This document shows positions 34,515-45,376 of a stretch of DNA of 64,000 bases, in pieces. The notes beneath the pieces are model-generated. The model had not been told where the DNA came from, did not search any database, and saw only the letters and a program-made list of their open reading frames with translations. How positions within the stretch are numbered: position 1 is the first letter of the stretch; the number at the start of each line of letters is the position of its first letter. The translations under genes and the position numbers were made by a program. Source of the DNA: Ascochyta rabiei (lineage: Eukaryota > Ascomycota > Dothideomycetes > Pleosporales > Didymellaceae); assembly GCF_004011695.2 (NCBI RefSeq), contig NC_082409.1, forward strand, positions 1,736,001-1,800,000. Reading direction: 5' to 3'.

Positions 34515-36567
34515 CTAGGCATACCCTAGCAAGACCACAAACGTCGCCTTGCCCTGCCCCGTGCTCTTGACGTGTCCCAGATACGCAGCAAGTTCTTCGT
34601 CATCGCTGACCTCAACCACGACTTCTCGCTCGCCCTGATCTTGCCTGTACACTACCAGGCCTTCCACCTTCAGCACCACTGTACCGGGGTGTTCACGCAT
34701 GACCAAGTTGCTGATCTCGTTGACAGAATGCGTGTGCAGTATAGAGAGCCAGACTGTCTTCGAAGGGAAGGGTGTTGTAGACAAGTGGTGCAGGCGGAAG
34801 TAAATGGGCATGGGCTGAGAATGCTGGGATGTAGCCGCCGGATAATAGTTCTGGCTGTAGTGGTTTGGAGGTGCATGTTGAGTATTCGACATGAGTGACT
34901 GGATGCTCGGCGGATGATCATGTTGTGGTTGATAGTGTGGCTCGGGCTGGTGGTATGCAAGGCCTGGGAGTATGGCAGCATCGCTCGCAGCTAGTAGCAG
35001 TGAAGGATCGATTTGTAGATCGCTTGAAGGAGACAAAGCCGGAAGACTGGGGTAGGTGGTTTGTGTCGAAGCATTGTATTCCACACCAGCACTCTGTCGG
35101 CGCCTCTCTGGTTGGAGCGCAACGACAGGCGGAGCCGGTCCAGGTCCAGGGCCCTGATGGATCTGCTTTCTCTTCGAAGGGTCTCTAGCTAGCTTCTCTT
35201 GTTGCTGCCTTTTCATGACATCCCTGGCCAGCACTTCAACAGCTTTCAATTTCCGCGCATATCCAGGATCAGCTTCGCCTTGCACGAAAGCTCTCGTAAG
35301 GTGTTCAGATTCGTTGACCCATGCTGTCTTGAGCTGTGCCCACTGTTCTTCTCCGGCTTCGTGCTTGTTTGCAAAATGAACATCTTTCAGCTTCCTGATG
35401 TAGGCGGCTCTGACATAACGTGTTTGCTCAGGATTCAGACCAAGAGCATTCTTCGCATCAGCGAGTGTCATCCTATTTTCCATGGTACGCAGCCGTTTTG
35501 TGACGTCCATACACACAACATCGATCGATAAAGCTCTCTGCCCCTTCGGCCGAAAAAGCGCATCGTGGTTTAGCATCACCTCAGGCTCTTGCTGGAACAC
35601 AGCAGTCAAGTGTGCATCCTCTTGTATGAGCTGCTGCACTAATTGTGCCCACTTCTCAGGACCTGCAACCGTCTTCTTCACCACACCCTCAGTCTCGCAA
35701 ATCTCCTGGAATCGCTCACGAAGCCTGCGATACATTTCGTTGTCCAGGCCAAGATATGCCTTCGCTTCGTCGATGGTGGTTTCAGAAGGAAACCGCGGTG
35801 GCTCGCCAGGGGTATCTGCTGGCAGACCTGCCCAGCCCCGTGTCCGTCGTCGCCGTTTTCGAGTCCGCCATTTTTCATCACTCTCTCGCTGGAGATGCTC
35901 TTGTCGTAGCTGTCTTCGCAAGACTTCTTCGGTGTCGAGCAGGGAGGGGTCGAGCTCGGGCTGGGTCGGTTGTGTGTCTTCGGCAGGCTCGCCGCTGACC
36001 GTTATACAAGTTTCGGCCTCCTCCTCTGAGCTTTCCTCACTCTCGGAGCTCTCGGCTAGTATAGCGTTTCCGAGTTGATTGATCAGACCTCTGCCAGGCA
36101 AAGCTTTTGGCTTCTTTTGCTTAGTCTTTTTCTGTACGCTGACCTCGGTGCTCTGCTTCCTTTTTGGTCTAGGTACACTCTCTCTGAGTAGTAGTTTTAG
36201 CCTCAACCGTAGTCTGATCAGCTCGCGGTCGTTGATCTGGAAGCCCTCGTTCTGGAGGGTATCAACCATATCCTTCTGGGTGTAGTTCTGCTCCCATAGC
36301 TGCTGCAGGCGGGCGACTAGGACGGCGTTCTTGTGTGCGGGGTTTTGCTTGCTGGGGAAGTCCCATCGTTTGAACTGTGTTTGAAATGCGCGTTTACTGA
36401 GATGACGCAGTCAGCTCCACGAGAGGCGGCAGTTGTACGGTGATCCATAAGTACCTTGGAGTGAAGCCTCTTGCTTCCCAGTATGAGATGACCTCATCCA
36501 GACTTTTTTTTTCCTCGACGTACAATTGATAGCACTCTGCCTCTTTGTCATCCCAGTGGTACACCAT
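34515..36567 (-). CDS. Clr5-domain protein, probable nuclear regulator
   Basis: Two exons (36567-36455 and 36396-34515) encode 664 residues. The N-terminus (WDDKEAECYQLYVEEKKSLDEVISYWEARGFTP joined to SKRAFQTQFKRWDF) is a Clr5 domain, named after a fission-yeast silencing factor. A second helical block (KDMVDTLQNEGFQINDRELIRLRLRLKLLLRE) follows. Then come basic clusters (KTKQKKPKALP, RKRRRRTRG), two related helical modules (about 190-260 and 290-360), and a Pro/Gln/His-rich stretch. The C-terminal 90 residues (LHHLSTTPFPSKTVW to KATFVVLLGYA) look like a folded domain I cannot name. Start MVYHWDD is preferred; two upstream in-frame ATGs exist. It is divergent from LRA1. Confidence 0.8.
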
Positions 36568-36963
36568 GACGACACAACCCCCGAGGCACTCGAGGCGTTG
36601 GCAAAACTGCGCAAGTGGTTTGTCGAGCGTTGTTGCGTGAATTGGTGAGACGCCCGCCATAGTAGTGCCAAGAGGACCTCGACCTCGACCTCGGTCCAAG
36701 GGTCAATGATGCCCCGGTTTCTGCTCCCCACAGCGGTCATGCTTCCAGTTGTACAATCGCGCCTACCGAACTCTGCTCCGCACTGGGGCAGCATATATTG
36801 TCATGGCGCTTTTGCAACTTAGTCTTCTCCCTCGTCTTTTCTCTGTTGTGTCTTGCTCTTGTCTGTTCCCGATCCTGTGAGCTTATCGTACACCCCACTA
36901 TCTTCTCACCGAGTACCCCACGTCCAAATACTTCACTGTTGCCTTTTGCAATTTATCGAAGAC
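36568..36963. other. Divergent promoter Clr5-domain gene / LRA1
   Basis: A spacer of 396 bp (less if the upstream start codons of the Clr5-domain gene are used) must hold both promoters. It is pyrimidine rich on the + strand near 36820-36900, as fungal promoters often are. Confidence 0.5.
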
Positions 36964-37810
36964 ATGACGCAGCTTCTTGCGGGCAAGTCTATGGCCATCA
37001 CAGGCGGTGTCACCGGTATTGGACGTGCTATTGTCCTGGGCTACCTCTCACACGGCGCCAATGTGGCTGTCAACCATCTGGGCGATCCAAGGTCCTCTGA
37101 GCAGTATCAGTCGCTGGTGAAAGAGGCTTCAAAAGACGGAGACCGGTTGATCGAAATTCCCGGTGACGTTGGCGACCCAGAGACCGGCAAGAAGCTTGTA
37201 GCTGCAGTTGTGGAAAAATGGGGTCGTCTGGATGTCTTCGTTAGCAATGCAGGGATTTGCGAATTCAAGGAATTCCTGGAGTACGTCTTTCCATCAAATA
37301 CCCCTTCCACTATGTGTAGGGCTATATGCTGATCTCGGCGTTTGCAGCATCTCACCAGAGCTTTGGAGCAAGACTGTAAATACCAACCTTACAGGTGCAT
37401 TCAACACCATTCAAGCTGCCGCAAAACAGCTCTCCACACAATCCCCACCCGGTGGGTCGATCATCGGCATATCCTCTATCTCTGCTCTTGTTGGTGGCGC
37501 ACAGCAAGGTCACTACACTCCCACAAAGGCCGGTGTACTGTCTCTCATACAGTCATCTGCATGCGCCCTTGGAAAATACAACATTAGGTGCAATGCGCTC
37601 CTGCCTGGCACAATAAAGACACAATTGAACGAGAAGGATCTCGAGGATGAGGAGAAGAGGAAGTACATGGAGGGCAGGATACCTCTCGGCAGAACTGGCG
37701 TGCCACATGATCTGGCTGGGCCAGCAGTGTTCTTGGGCAGTGATATGAGCAGCTACATTACTGGCGCCCAGTTGCTGGTCGATGGAGGACTGTTTGTAAA
37801 CCTGCAGTAA
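36964..37810 (+). CDS. lra1: L-rhamnose 1-dehydrogenase (SDR), oxidative rhamnose pathway
   Basis: First enzyme of the fungal non-phosphorylating L-rhamnose route: L-rhamnose to L-rhamnono-1,4-lactone with NAD(P)+. Two exons (36964-37280, 37348-37810), 259 residues, the expected size. Cofactor motif TGGVTGIG, VSNAG, and the active-site set SISALVGG with YTPTK. The segments ACALGKYNIRCNALLPGTIKT, EEKRKYMEGRIPLGR and the C-terminus GAQLLVDGGLFVNLQ match the characterised yeast and mould LRA1 enzymes as I remember them. The next gene, convergent 231 bp away, encodes the matching lactonase, which supports the assignment strongly. Confidence 0.92.
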
Positions 37811-38041
37811 GCGGTCTGTTGGGACTGTGATGTCCTCTATATCAAAGATACAAACGCGCAAATTGAGCTTCAAGTCTCTGAACAGAGGCATCCCTTCGGC
37901 TGGCAAAGTGACAGAACGTTCAGCTTAGCCATATCATGAACGACACACCACATGGTTCCCAAATTTATGCAGGGTTCTTCCGGCTCGACCTTTGGTCTCA
38001 TGGCATACATTCGCGCATCTACAACATCCACGTTCTCGCAA

Positions 38042-39222
38042 CTAAACGCCGTACGCTCTGCTTCCCGCCCCCCACCAGACCGAGTCTCTGCTCTCTCCCC
38101 CGACCTTTGCTTCTTCCAGCAACCGTTCCACACTCTCCACCCACACACCCCAGTTTGCTTCCTCTCCCGCCGGGCCCCCGACGTTGCACACTGGCCAGTC
38201 AGACCCGAACATGACTCTTTCAGGGAATGCCTCAAACACCTTGGGCACGATTGAGCTTAGAGAATGGACCAGGTCAGCAGCAGTCGATGGGGTGGCGCTA
38301 TCGAACTCGTTGAAAGCCCCAGACAGCTTCATGAAGACGTTCTGATCAGGCCCAAGGGCTGCCAGAGCAGCCTGCCACTCTTTGGTGGGCTCTGTTTGCG
38401 AGTCGGAAGCAAGGGCGTGTTTGCACAAGTGATCTGTAAAATAGCATTAGACTTCCCATCCCGCAACTCGGCAAAAACGATGGACGGCTTACTTAGAACG
38501 AAACGCACAGGCTTCGTCTCCGCTCCGCTCTCGGCCTCTTGTTCCCTCACCCTCCGGATCATCTCACCCACAGCCCCCAGCGGCTCCGGTCCATCACGGT
38601 GGATGTCGACGCCGACATCAAACGCCCACCCCTTTCCTTGCCTCCCTTTGCCCAAACCGGCAATGTTCTTTACCCAGTCGTCACTGCCAACGAGCTTCGT
38701 CACTTCTCCCTTCTCCTTCCCCTGCAGCAGATACCTAAACCCCGCGATTCTCCCCCACAGTTTCTCGCCCGCGACGCTCTCGGCAATCGCGAGATAGGAC
38801 TGGAGGAGCGAGGGCGCGAGGTGGAACGGCGCCCACACGACGGCTCCTTTCATCTTGTCGCCATCCCCGCGCTCGAACCCATCGCCCTCGTGAGGCGACT
38901 CCTCCACAATACGTCTCAGAAACCTCAGCTCGTCAAGCGGGGCCTTGGCCCACTTCTCCAACGCTCTCTTGGTTTGATCTTCACTTGCTTCCGGGCTGAT
39001 GTCAGGTGTTCGCGAGGGGAGGTAGCGGTCCGTCTCTACGTAAACGAAGCCGGAGAGGGAGGGACCGGCTGGAGCGGCGCTGACGACAGCTTTGTAGTCT
39101 GAGATTCCGTGGCGCCTGGCGAGGAAGTGAGCAGGGTCTGTCATCCAGCCATGGTCTGTAGAGGCGGTGGAAGTTGAGGGCCAGAGGTGGATGTGCGAGT
39201 CTAGAATGCGCGAGGGTGGCAT
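38042..39222 (-). CDS. lra2: L-rhamnono-1,4-lactonase (amidohydrolase family)
   Basis: Hydrolyses L-rhamnono-lactone to L-rhamnonate, step 2 of the pathway. Two exons (39222-38493, 38433-38042, intron 38434-38492), 373 residues. It belongs to the amidohydrolase-2 metal-dependent hydrolases: N-terminal metal motif DSHIHLW, PVRFVLNHLCKH across the splice junction, FMKLSGAFNEF, and the late metal ligand in RVMFGSDWPVCN. Two inserts rich in Gly/Lys/Glu (around residues 105-125 and 175-190) make it slightly longer than some relatives. A general amidohydrolase is the alternative, but the neighbouring L-rhamnose dehydrogenase favours the lactonase call. Confidence 0.88.
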
Positions 39223-40390
39223 TGCGGTGGAGCTGAAGGGGAAAGGTCTCAGAGGTGACTGTTTTTTCTTTGGATCTACGGATGTCTGTTTTCGTCAACA
39301 GGGTGTTTGTTTTGGCGACGCCAAAATAGCAGGGCTTTACGAAGAGCTCAGCGGTGCTCGTCATGCGGGGAGCTGAGCTGTCTCGGATTGCGGGGTAAAA
39401 GGGCCCGACGTGTGCTCGACATTTTCTGTTGCAGTTTTGTACATAATTGTTCGTGAATCGGCTCTTGCGCGGTGCAAACGACACAAGCCCATCCAGAAGA
39501 TTTCAGTCGGTTCCGTATGATTCACGAGGTGCATAGTTCTACGATTGATGAAAGGGATAGCAAGCAACCTATCTCCTCCAGGTTGGATTGTCTTCTGTCC
39601 AACAACAACACGAGAGCAGCTGATTTTGATCCGAATTCGTTGATATGAGCTTGGGTTCGGTGGTTACACTCTCTTGGGATGTTCTTCGAGGTATAGAGAT
39701 GCACTCTGCATGCGTAGGTGACGGTAGCGTTGAAGATGTGGTGAAGTCAACTTCAACGAGAACCACATGCAATTGTCAAGACGATAGTTGTCTCCCTCTC
39801 TCACGTACTTTGATTGGGCGACCAATTCGAGGCGGCCCTGTCTAGGCTCAACGTCACAGTCAGGGTCTGGCCTCCCGCGAAGGTTCATCTGCAGATGCCA
39901 AACTCAATGTTCAAACCCAATCTGCAGAGCTAGCAAGCGTCCTGATGGGGGAGCTCCCATACCCCGGGCCTGGGCTTGGCCTGCATGTCGAAGGGTCCGA
40001 GATAGGATGAACCGCGGAGGAAAACAGGCCGAGGTGGGAGTCGCGATAGTTGCTCAACAAAAGTAGCATCACGTGTTAGCGACATGGGTGTTGAGTCCGC
40101 GTCTAACAAAGCTTCTCGTGAGGTGGATACCGGGGACTGAAATATCGGCAAGATACAGTCGAGGGAAGTCTCTGCAAACTGTTGTGGGACGCTGGGGCCG
40201 TCAGATCGTGTCAGCCACATTTCATACATGTCGGCCGCCTGTAGCCCACCTCGTCTCTCATACCACACAGGGAATATCCATCGTGAAGTGCCCATGGCGG
40301 GAGAATCGTCTTTGTTAGCTTGCAATGGAGGGGTTTAGATGATCGGTTTTTCCGTGACAGATAGCTGTTTCCGTCGATAAGTCAGCAGGG
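39223..40390. other. Intergenic up to transposon block
   Basis: About 1.2 kb from the LRA2 start to the left edge of the AT-rich element, holding the LRA2 promoter. Base composition is normal until about 40,340 and then falls sharply. No gene is recognised. Confidence 0.5.
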
Positions 40391-41089
40391 TGGCGTAAGA
40401 CTAGTCAGGGGGCCCTACTAGACAGTCTGTTCTAAGTTAGATAAGACAAAAACAACGCTACCCTCTTAGCGTGCAAATACAAGTTTACAACAAACTTAGG
40501 GTAAACTTGTAGGGTAAACTAGATTTTTTGCTGTAAGCTAATTAGTTACTAGAGTTAAAAGATAGGTAACCTACTAGGTTCACAAACCTATAGCTAACAG
40601 CTTAACCCTAGCACCCTTACGTGGGTGGCTGAGCAGGCTTCTAAAATTAAGGCCTCCGCCGCGGAAGTAGCTGTTGTTAACCCCTAGTTGCTATTACTAG
40701 TAACACTGTCTTATCTGCCTATATTGTTGTTAATAGCTGTTAACTATAACGTCTTATTAGCCTTAACTCCTGTCTGCCTTACTGTTAAATAAGTCCTTAA
40801 AGCTAAGTGTTACGTTGCAGCAGTATTGTTAAACCAGCTGCGTAGAAGTAGCAGTGTGCCACCTAATAATAGTAGACCTAAAGATAGTTAAGGTAGGACT
40901 TAACCTAAGTATATAAGTTTACTAGAGAAGTAAGTGCTTATAGAGATAGCTATAACGTCTTATACACAGAAGTTGCACCTATAGAGTAAGAGTAACTTCT
41001 ATTAATTTATCTAGAGGATGTTTATAAAGGATAATTGCAATATATTAGAGATAGTAATAACAGAGTTTTTTAACACTGCAATAGGTAAC

Positions 41090-41735
41090 TAAGATGCTGA
41101 GATTAAAGCAGATAACATGTCTGGCAAAGAGATAAGACACAGCAGCTACTAGGAGCACCTTAACGTCCTAAGAGAGCAGTTAGCTTATGTTGTTGCTAAG
41201 GCAAAGTTAAACGTTAGCAAGCGTAAAAAGAGAAAGACGCTACAGCAGACTACTAAGCAGAAGGCTAAGGTAGGGTTAGTAAAGACTTACTCTAATAAAC
41301 TAAGCAAGGCTATTAACGTAGAGGATAGCAGCAACAATAGTTAGACTAACTAAGACACTAAGCGCTTACAGTTAGTTACTTATAGTAGCGCTTCTTAGTT
41401 AAATTATAGCTTATTAACGCTAAATAGTGCTAGGAAGAAGTTTAAGCAGTAAGCTAAGGCGTCTGCTAAAGCTGTTAGCAAGTCTATTAAAAACTTAGCC
41501 TAAGCAACTAAAGCTGGTGCCTCTAAGATAGCTGCTGCTGTAGCTACCTTAGGTAGGGGAGCTAACCTCTAGAGCTTTGTTAAACAGAGTTAAACTAAGA
41601 CTAAGATGCGCCTTAAGGCGCTAGAGGAGAATATTAATAAGTAGTTAAAGCAGCAGAGTTAGACAATACAGCAGATAAACACTAGTATTGCTAATATTAT
41701 AGTGTTGTTATAGCAGTTAAGGCAGGGTTATTAAG
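41090..41735 (+). pseudogene. Degraded coding region of the outer element
   Basis: Reads as a Lys/Ala/Gln-rich protein interrupted only by TAG or TAA codons that fit mutated CAG or CAA. It contains a basic cluster (SKRKKRKTLQQ), a KVGLVKTYSNKLSKAIN segment and a helical, coiled-coil-like end. No known domain was recognised. It cannot be functional as it stands. Confidence 0.4.
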
Positions 41736-42453
41736 GCGTGTAGGTAGCTGTAAGGGAGTTTTAATACTTTTACAAATACTATTACTACTCTATTACTAAC
41801 TTTAAGCTGCTGCACAGGCTTTATGCCAATTTAGCAACGCTTTACCTAATTAGGAAGGTAGTAAGAGATTGCGGCGCCTAGGTTTCGCTGCCCTACACTA
41901 AGCCTTACTTTTTTAGGGTAATTGTAGAGATTCTGCTGCCTAGATTCTTTAGTGTTTTAGTAGGCCAGCTATACAAAATACTAACAATTTTACTACCTAT
42001 TAACTTTTTAGTTACTATACACACAAATTTAATAGTTATTACTTACGCGCAGTAAGCAACGTAGAGTTTTCTACTAATCTTATTAATAATGTTATTTTTT
42101 ACTGTTATAAACGTAACTATACAGCTAGGCACAGCTACCTAAAACTATTAATCCCTAGCGTTACTGTTTAACTTAAATCTTCTACTTAAATATTCCTTTA
42201 ACAACAGCGTAGCTATATTAAAGGCCTAAGAGATCTAATTCCTACCTCTTATATAAGTCTAGTAGTTCTACAGAAATGTAAAGACTAGTATATACAACCT
42301 AACTAGTAACAGGCCTGTTACTATTAAGGTACATAGTTGTAGCAATTTAAAGCTTCTCTTTACGCCACTAAAGCCTTACTTAACTACAATCTACTTAGTT
42401 AACAACCACTAATTAATCTTCTTCTACTTTAGTGTTAAATACTTACTAACGTA

Positions 42454-42513
42454 CCCCACGGACGAGCCGGTCACCAGACGAGTCGGTCACTTTTGCCAAG
42501 CCCCTACCAAACT
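42454..42513 (+). repeat. Left terminal inverted repeat of nested transposon
   Basis: Sixty bases that match the reverse complement of the right end at all but positions 7, 23 and 52. All three differences are transitions. The TA target site is at 42452-42453. Confidence 0.95.
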
Positions 42514-42539
42514 ACCCTTCATATACTAATACCTTCTTA

Positions 42540-44185
42540 ACAACACTATTCAGACGCGTTAAAAGAAGCTCAGATACAGCTTGCGCTTCAGGCTCTTAAA
42601 CAAGACGCAACACTCTCTTAGTAACGCGCTGCAGCTATCTACAGAGTCTCTTAAACAACACTAAGCAACTAACACGTAGGATAACCTTTACGCGCTAATT
42701 CTATAGCTAACTTATAGAAGCTAGACAATAATAAGAAAAAGGTAATTATTAAATATGTTCTTAAGCTAGACGCGTAAGGGTTTTCCCCTTAGCTCTTAGA
42801 TATGGCTACTATAGCTAATTCTTTGCGCGCTAAGCGTAATCTAGGTCCTATTAGCGCAAACTAGCCTAGTACGTTTGTTAAGCAGCACCTAGAGCTTATA
42901 GTTAAGTTTAATTGCAAGTACAACTATAAGAGAGCCCTCTGTAAGGATCCTAAGGTTCTACAGAGCTAGTTTAGCCTAGTAGCTAATACTAAAGCTAAGT
43001 ATAGCATCTAGGATAAAGACACGTACAACTTTAACAAGACAGGCTTTATAATAGGCTAGATCTCCCTAGGAGCAGTTGTTACAGCTTCAGAACGACAAGG
43101 TCGGCCAAAGGCTGTCTAACCAGGCAACCAGGAGTGGGCTACGGCTATAGTAGGCATCAATGCCAAAGGATAGGCTATTCCTGCCTTCCTTATCTTTAAG
43201 GCCCACCACCACCTCTCTGCCTGGTACAAAGAAGAGGATCTGCCTTAAGACTGGGTTATTAGAGTCTCTAATAACGGCTGGACTACCAACAAGCTTGGTC
43301 TAGACTAGATAAGCCACTTTGACAGGCATACAAAGGAGCGTACTATTAGCACCTACTATTTGCTTATTATTAATAGTTATAAGAGCTACAACTCTCTTAA
43401 ATTCCAGCAGTACTGTAAGGATAGCAAGATAATTGCTCTTTGCTTACCTCTCTACTTATCACACCTTACACAGCCTCTTAATGTGGCTTATTTTACTGCT
43501 TTAAAGAAGGCGTATAGGCGCTAAGCTAAAATACTTATATATAACCAGATTAACTATATTATAAAGACAGAGTTCCTACTATACTTTATACGCGCCTACA
43601 ACGCTGCAATTACTTCTAGGAATATCTAGGGAGGGTTCTGAGGCGCTGGACTGGTCCTGTTTGACCTATAACGGGTTATAAGCAGCCTTAATATAAAGCT
43701 GCGCACGCTATTACCACCACTACCTGTTAACAACAAGCTCTGGCAGTTGCAAACCCTAAGCAACACCCTTAAACTAGGGTTGCAATTAACGCTTATAAAG
43801 ACAAGGATTCAGAGGTATATAGATAGCTTGCCTACCTCTATAGTTAAAGCGTTTAAGAAGGTCTTAAAGGGGGCAGCTATAATTGCGCACAAGCTAGTGT
43901 TAGCACAACAGGAGATTGCTAAGCTTTAAGCTGCTAATAAGGCAGCTATACAACAAAAATTACACAAAAGAAAGTAGGTTAAGAAAGAAGGTACTCTAGT
44001 AGTTAAAGAGGGCTAGCAATTAACAGCCCTAAAAGAGTTTAGGGCGCGTTGTGATAGTAAGAAGGCAAAGAAGCAGGTGCGCGCTAAAGTGGGTGAGCCT
44101 TCCTAAAGGCGCTGTGGACGGTGTAGTGAGACTGGATATAACGCGCGAACGTGTAAGAAAGAGGTAGAAGTAGTTTCTAAATAAT
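42540..44185 (+). pseudogene. Inactive pogo/Fot1-type transposase (RIP-mutated)
   Basis: The N-terminal part shows helix-turn-helix segments (DALKEAQIQLALQALKQ, then RAAAIYRVS), the middle the DDE_1 core (GRPKAVQPGNQEW, ATAIVGINAKG, FKAHHHLSAWY, LPLYLSHLTQPLNVAYF), and the end a CCHC-like cysteine motif (CGRCSETGYNARTC). Many stops occur, mostly TAG or TAA at expected CAG/CAA sites. At the three catalytic positions of this family the sequence has Asn: in NFNKTGF, LLIINSYKSYNS and QPLNVAYF. Each can arise from Asp by one G-to-A change, and the CCHC His is Tyr, a C-to-T change. The protein is therefore doubly dead. Confidence 0.88.
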
Positions 44186-44247
44186 ATTACAGACTGTACT
44201 GCAGTTTATAGTGTTAATTCAGGTTGTTTTAGGTTATAATGGGGTGG

Positions 44248-44307
44248 AGTTTGGTGGGGGCTTGGCAAAAGTGACCGACTCGTCCGGTGACCGGCTCGTC
44301 TGTGGGG
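44248..44307 (-). repeat. Right terminal inverted repeat of nested transposon
   Basis: Partner of the left repeat in inverse orientation, followed by TA at 44308-44309. Similarity between the ends stops just inside this point. Confidence 0.95.
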
Positions 44308-45376
44308 TACGTTATTAACATCCTTATAAGGTCCTAGCACATAATCTTAGCTTCTAAAAGCTGCGTCTCTATAGACGTATCAGTACTTACTATCCAGCAA
44401 CTAGCTTAACAGCTCCCTAAGTTAGTAACTAAAGTCTAAGACTATACACACAGTTACGTCCCTACTAGAGGATAGAACGCCTAAGAAGTAGCTGCTAAAG
44501 AGACTGTTAGGTAAGACAATTGCTATATAATTAAGTAAGTATTACTTCTTATAACCTAAGTAGTACAGTTGCTAATTGTTAAATATAGGTTAGTAGACTC
44601 TAATCTTAGTCCTGTTAACAAAGCTAAAGATAAGGTCTTTAGCGGCTTCTAGCAACCCCCCTACAGCTTTGCAGCAAGCCTCTATTATTAGCTACTTTAA
44701 CATCTTTGTATTAAGCTCTATCTACAAGCCCTATATATCCTATAAGTACTCTAAAACGCTATTCTATACTATACTTAGCCACGTACAGCTGTAGCTAAAA
44801 GTAGGAATAAGATAACTAAAGGTAAGTAGGTAAGCAGCACGCTAACAGAACACTAACAAGGCTTCCTCTAGTAAACTAACAGATGTGTTATAGAATCTTG
44901 TTCTCTTATCCTAACTATATTTAGTAGGCAGGTTAAGACTCTAAGCTAGCTCCTGTATCTCTGCTTTTATAAACTAAGTAAAGAAGCAGAATGTCTTATT
45001 ATTAATCCTACCTTATTCCTTAGGTAGCTATATATCTAGTATTAATTTGTATATAGTGTAGCGCTTTAAAGGTCTCTATAGCTACTTTAGTTACGTACTA
45101 GGATCTAACTTAGCTAGCAGGGCAGCAGCTGCTATAGCAACTGCAATTACGTTATTAGAGGTAGTACAGAGATACCAGCTTATAAATTAGATAACACAGA
45201 AGCAGGTTTTATAGTCTATATTTAGTAAGTAACTGCTAATAAACAATAGACAGTACAGCCTTTACTAACGCAAATATTTCAGATTACAGTTTTTATCTAA
45301 ACTCCTCTTCTGCAGCGTGCAGTTTCCGTCTTATCCGAAGTCCCTCTAGCACCAGTCAGGGGTGAGCGTTACGCCA

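Larger units (their letters stand above)
42454..44307 (+). mobile_element. Nested pogo/Fot1-type (Tc1-mariner) DNA transposon
   Basis: An 1854-bp element with 60-bp terminal inverted repeats (57 of 60 identical) beginning CCCCAC, flanked on both sides by TA inside ACGTA...TACGT, the TA target duplication of the Tc1/mariner superfamily. It sits inside the outer element, whose sequence resumes directly after it. Between the repeats lies a broken DDE-type transposase on the + strand. It is less degraded than its host, so it inserted later, but it also carries RIP-like changes. Confidence 0.93.
40391..45376. mobile_element. Outer RIP-degraded transposable element, family unknown
   Basis: About 3.1 kb of its own sequence, split by a nested transposon at 42454-44307. 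The DNA is very AT rich, depleted in CA and TG, and packed with TAG and TAA, the footprint of C-to-T change at CpA in both strands (RIP). The ends share an imperfect inverted repeat: both begin TGGCGTAA (40391 on +; the complement ends at 45376), and about 40-50 bp further in both have GATAAGAC followed by GGAAAC or AAAAAC, differing by G-to-A. On the + strand long stretches (41090-41735, then about 41740 to 45100 across the insertion) read through if TAG/TAA stand for former Gln codons. I could not assign the protein. The edges are estimates. Confidence 0.7.
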
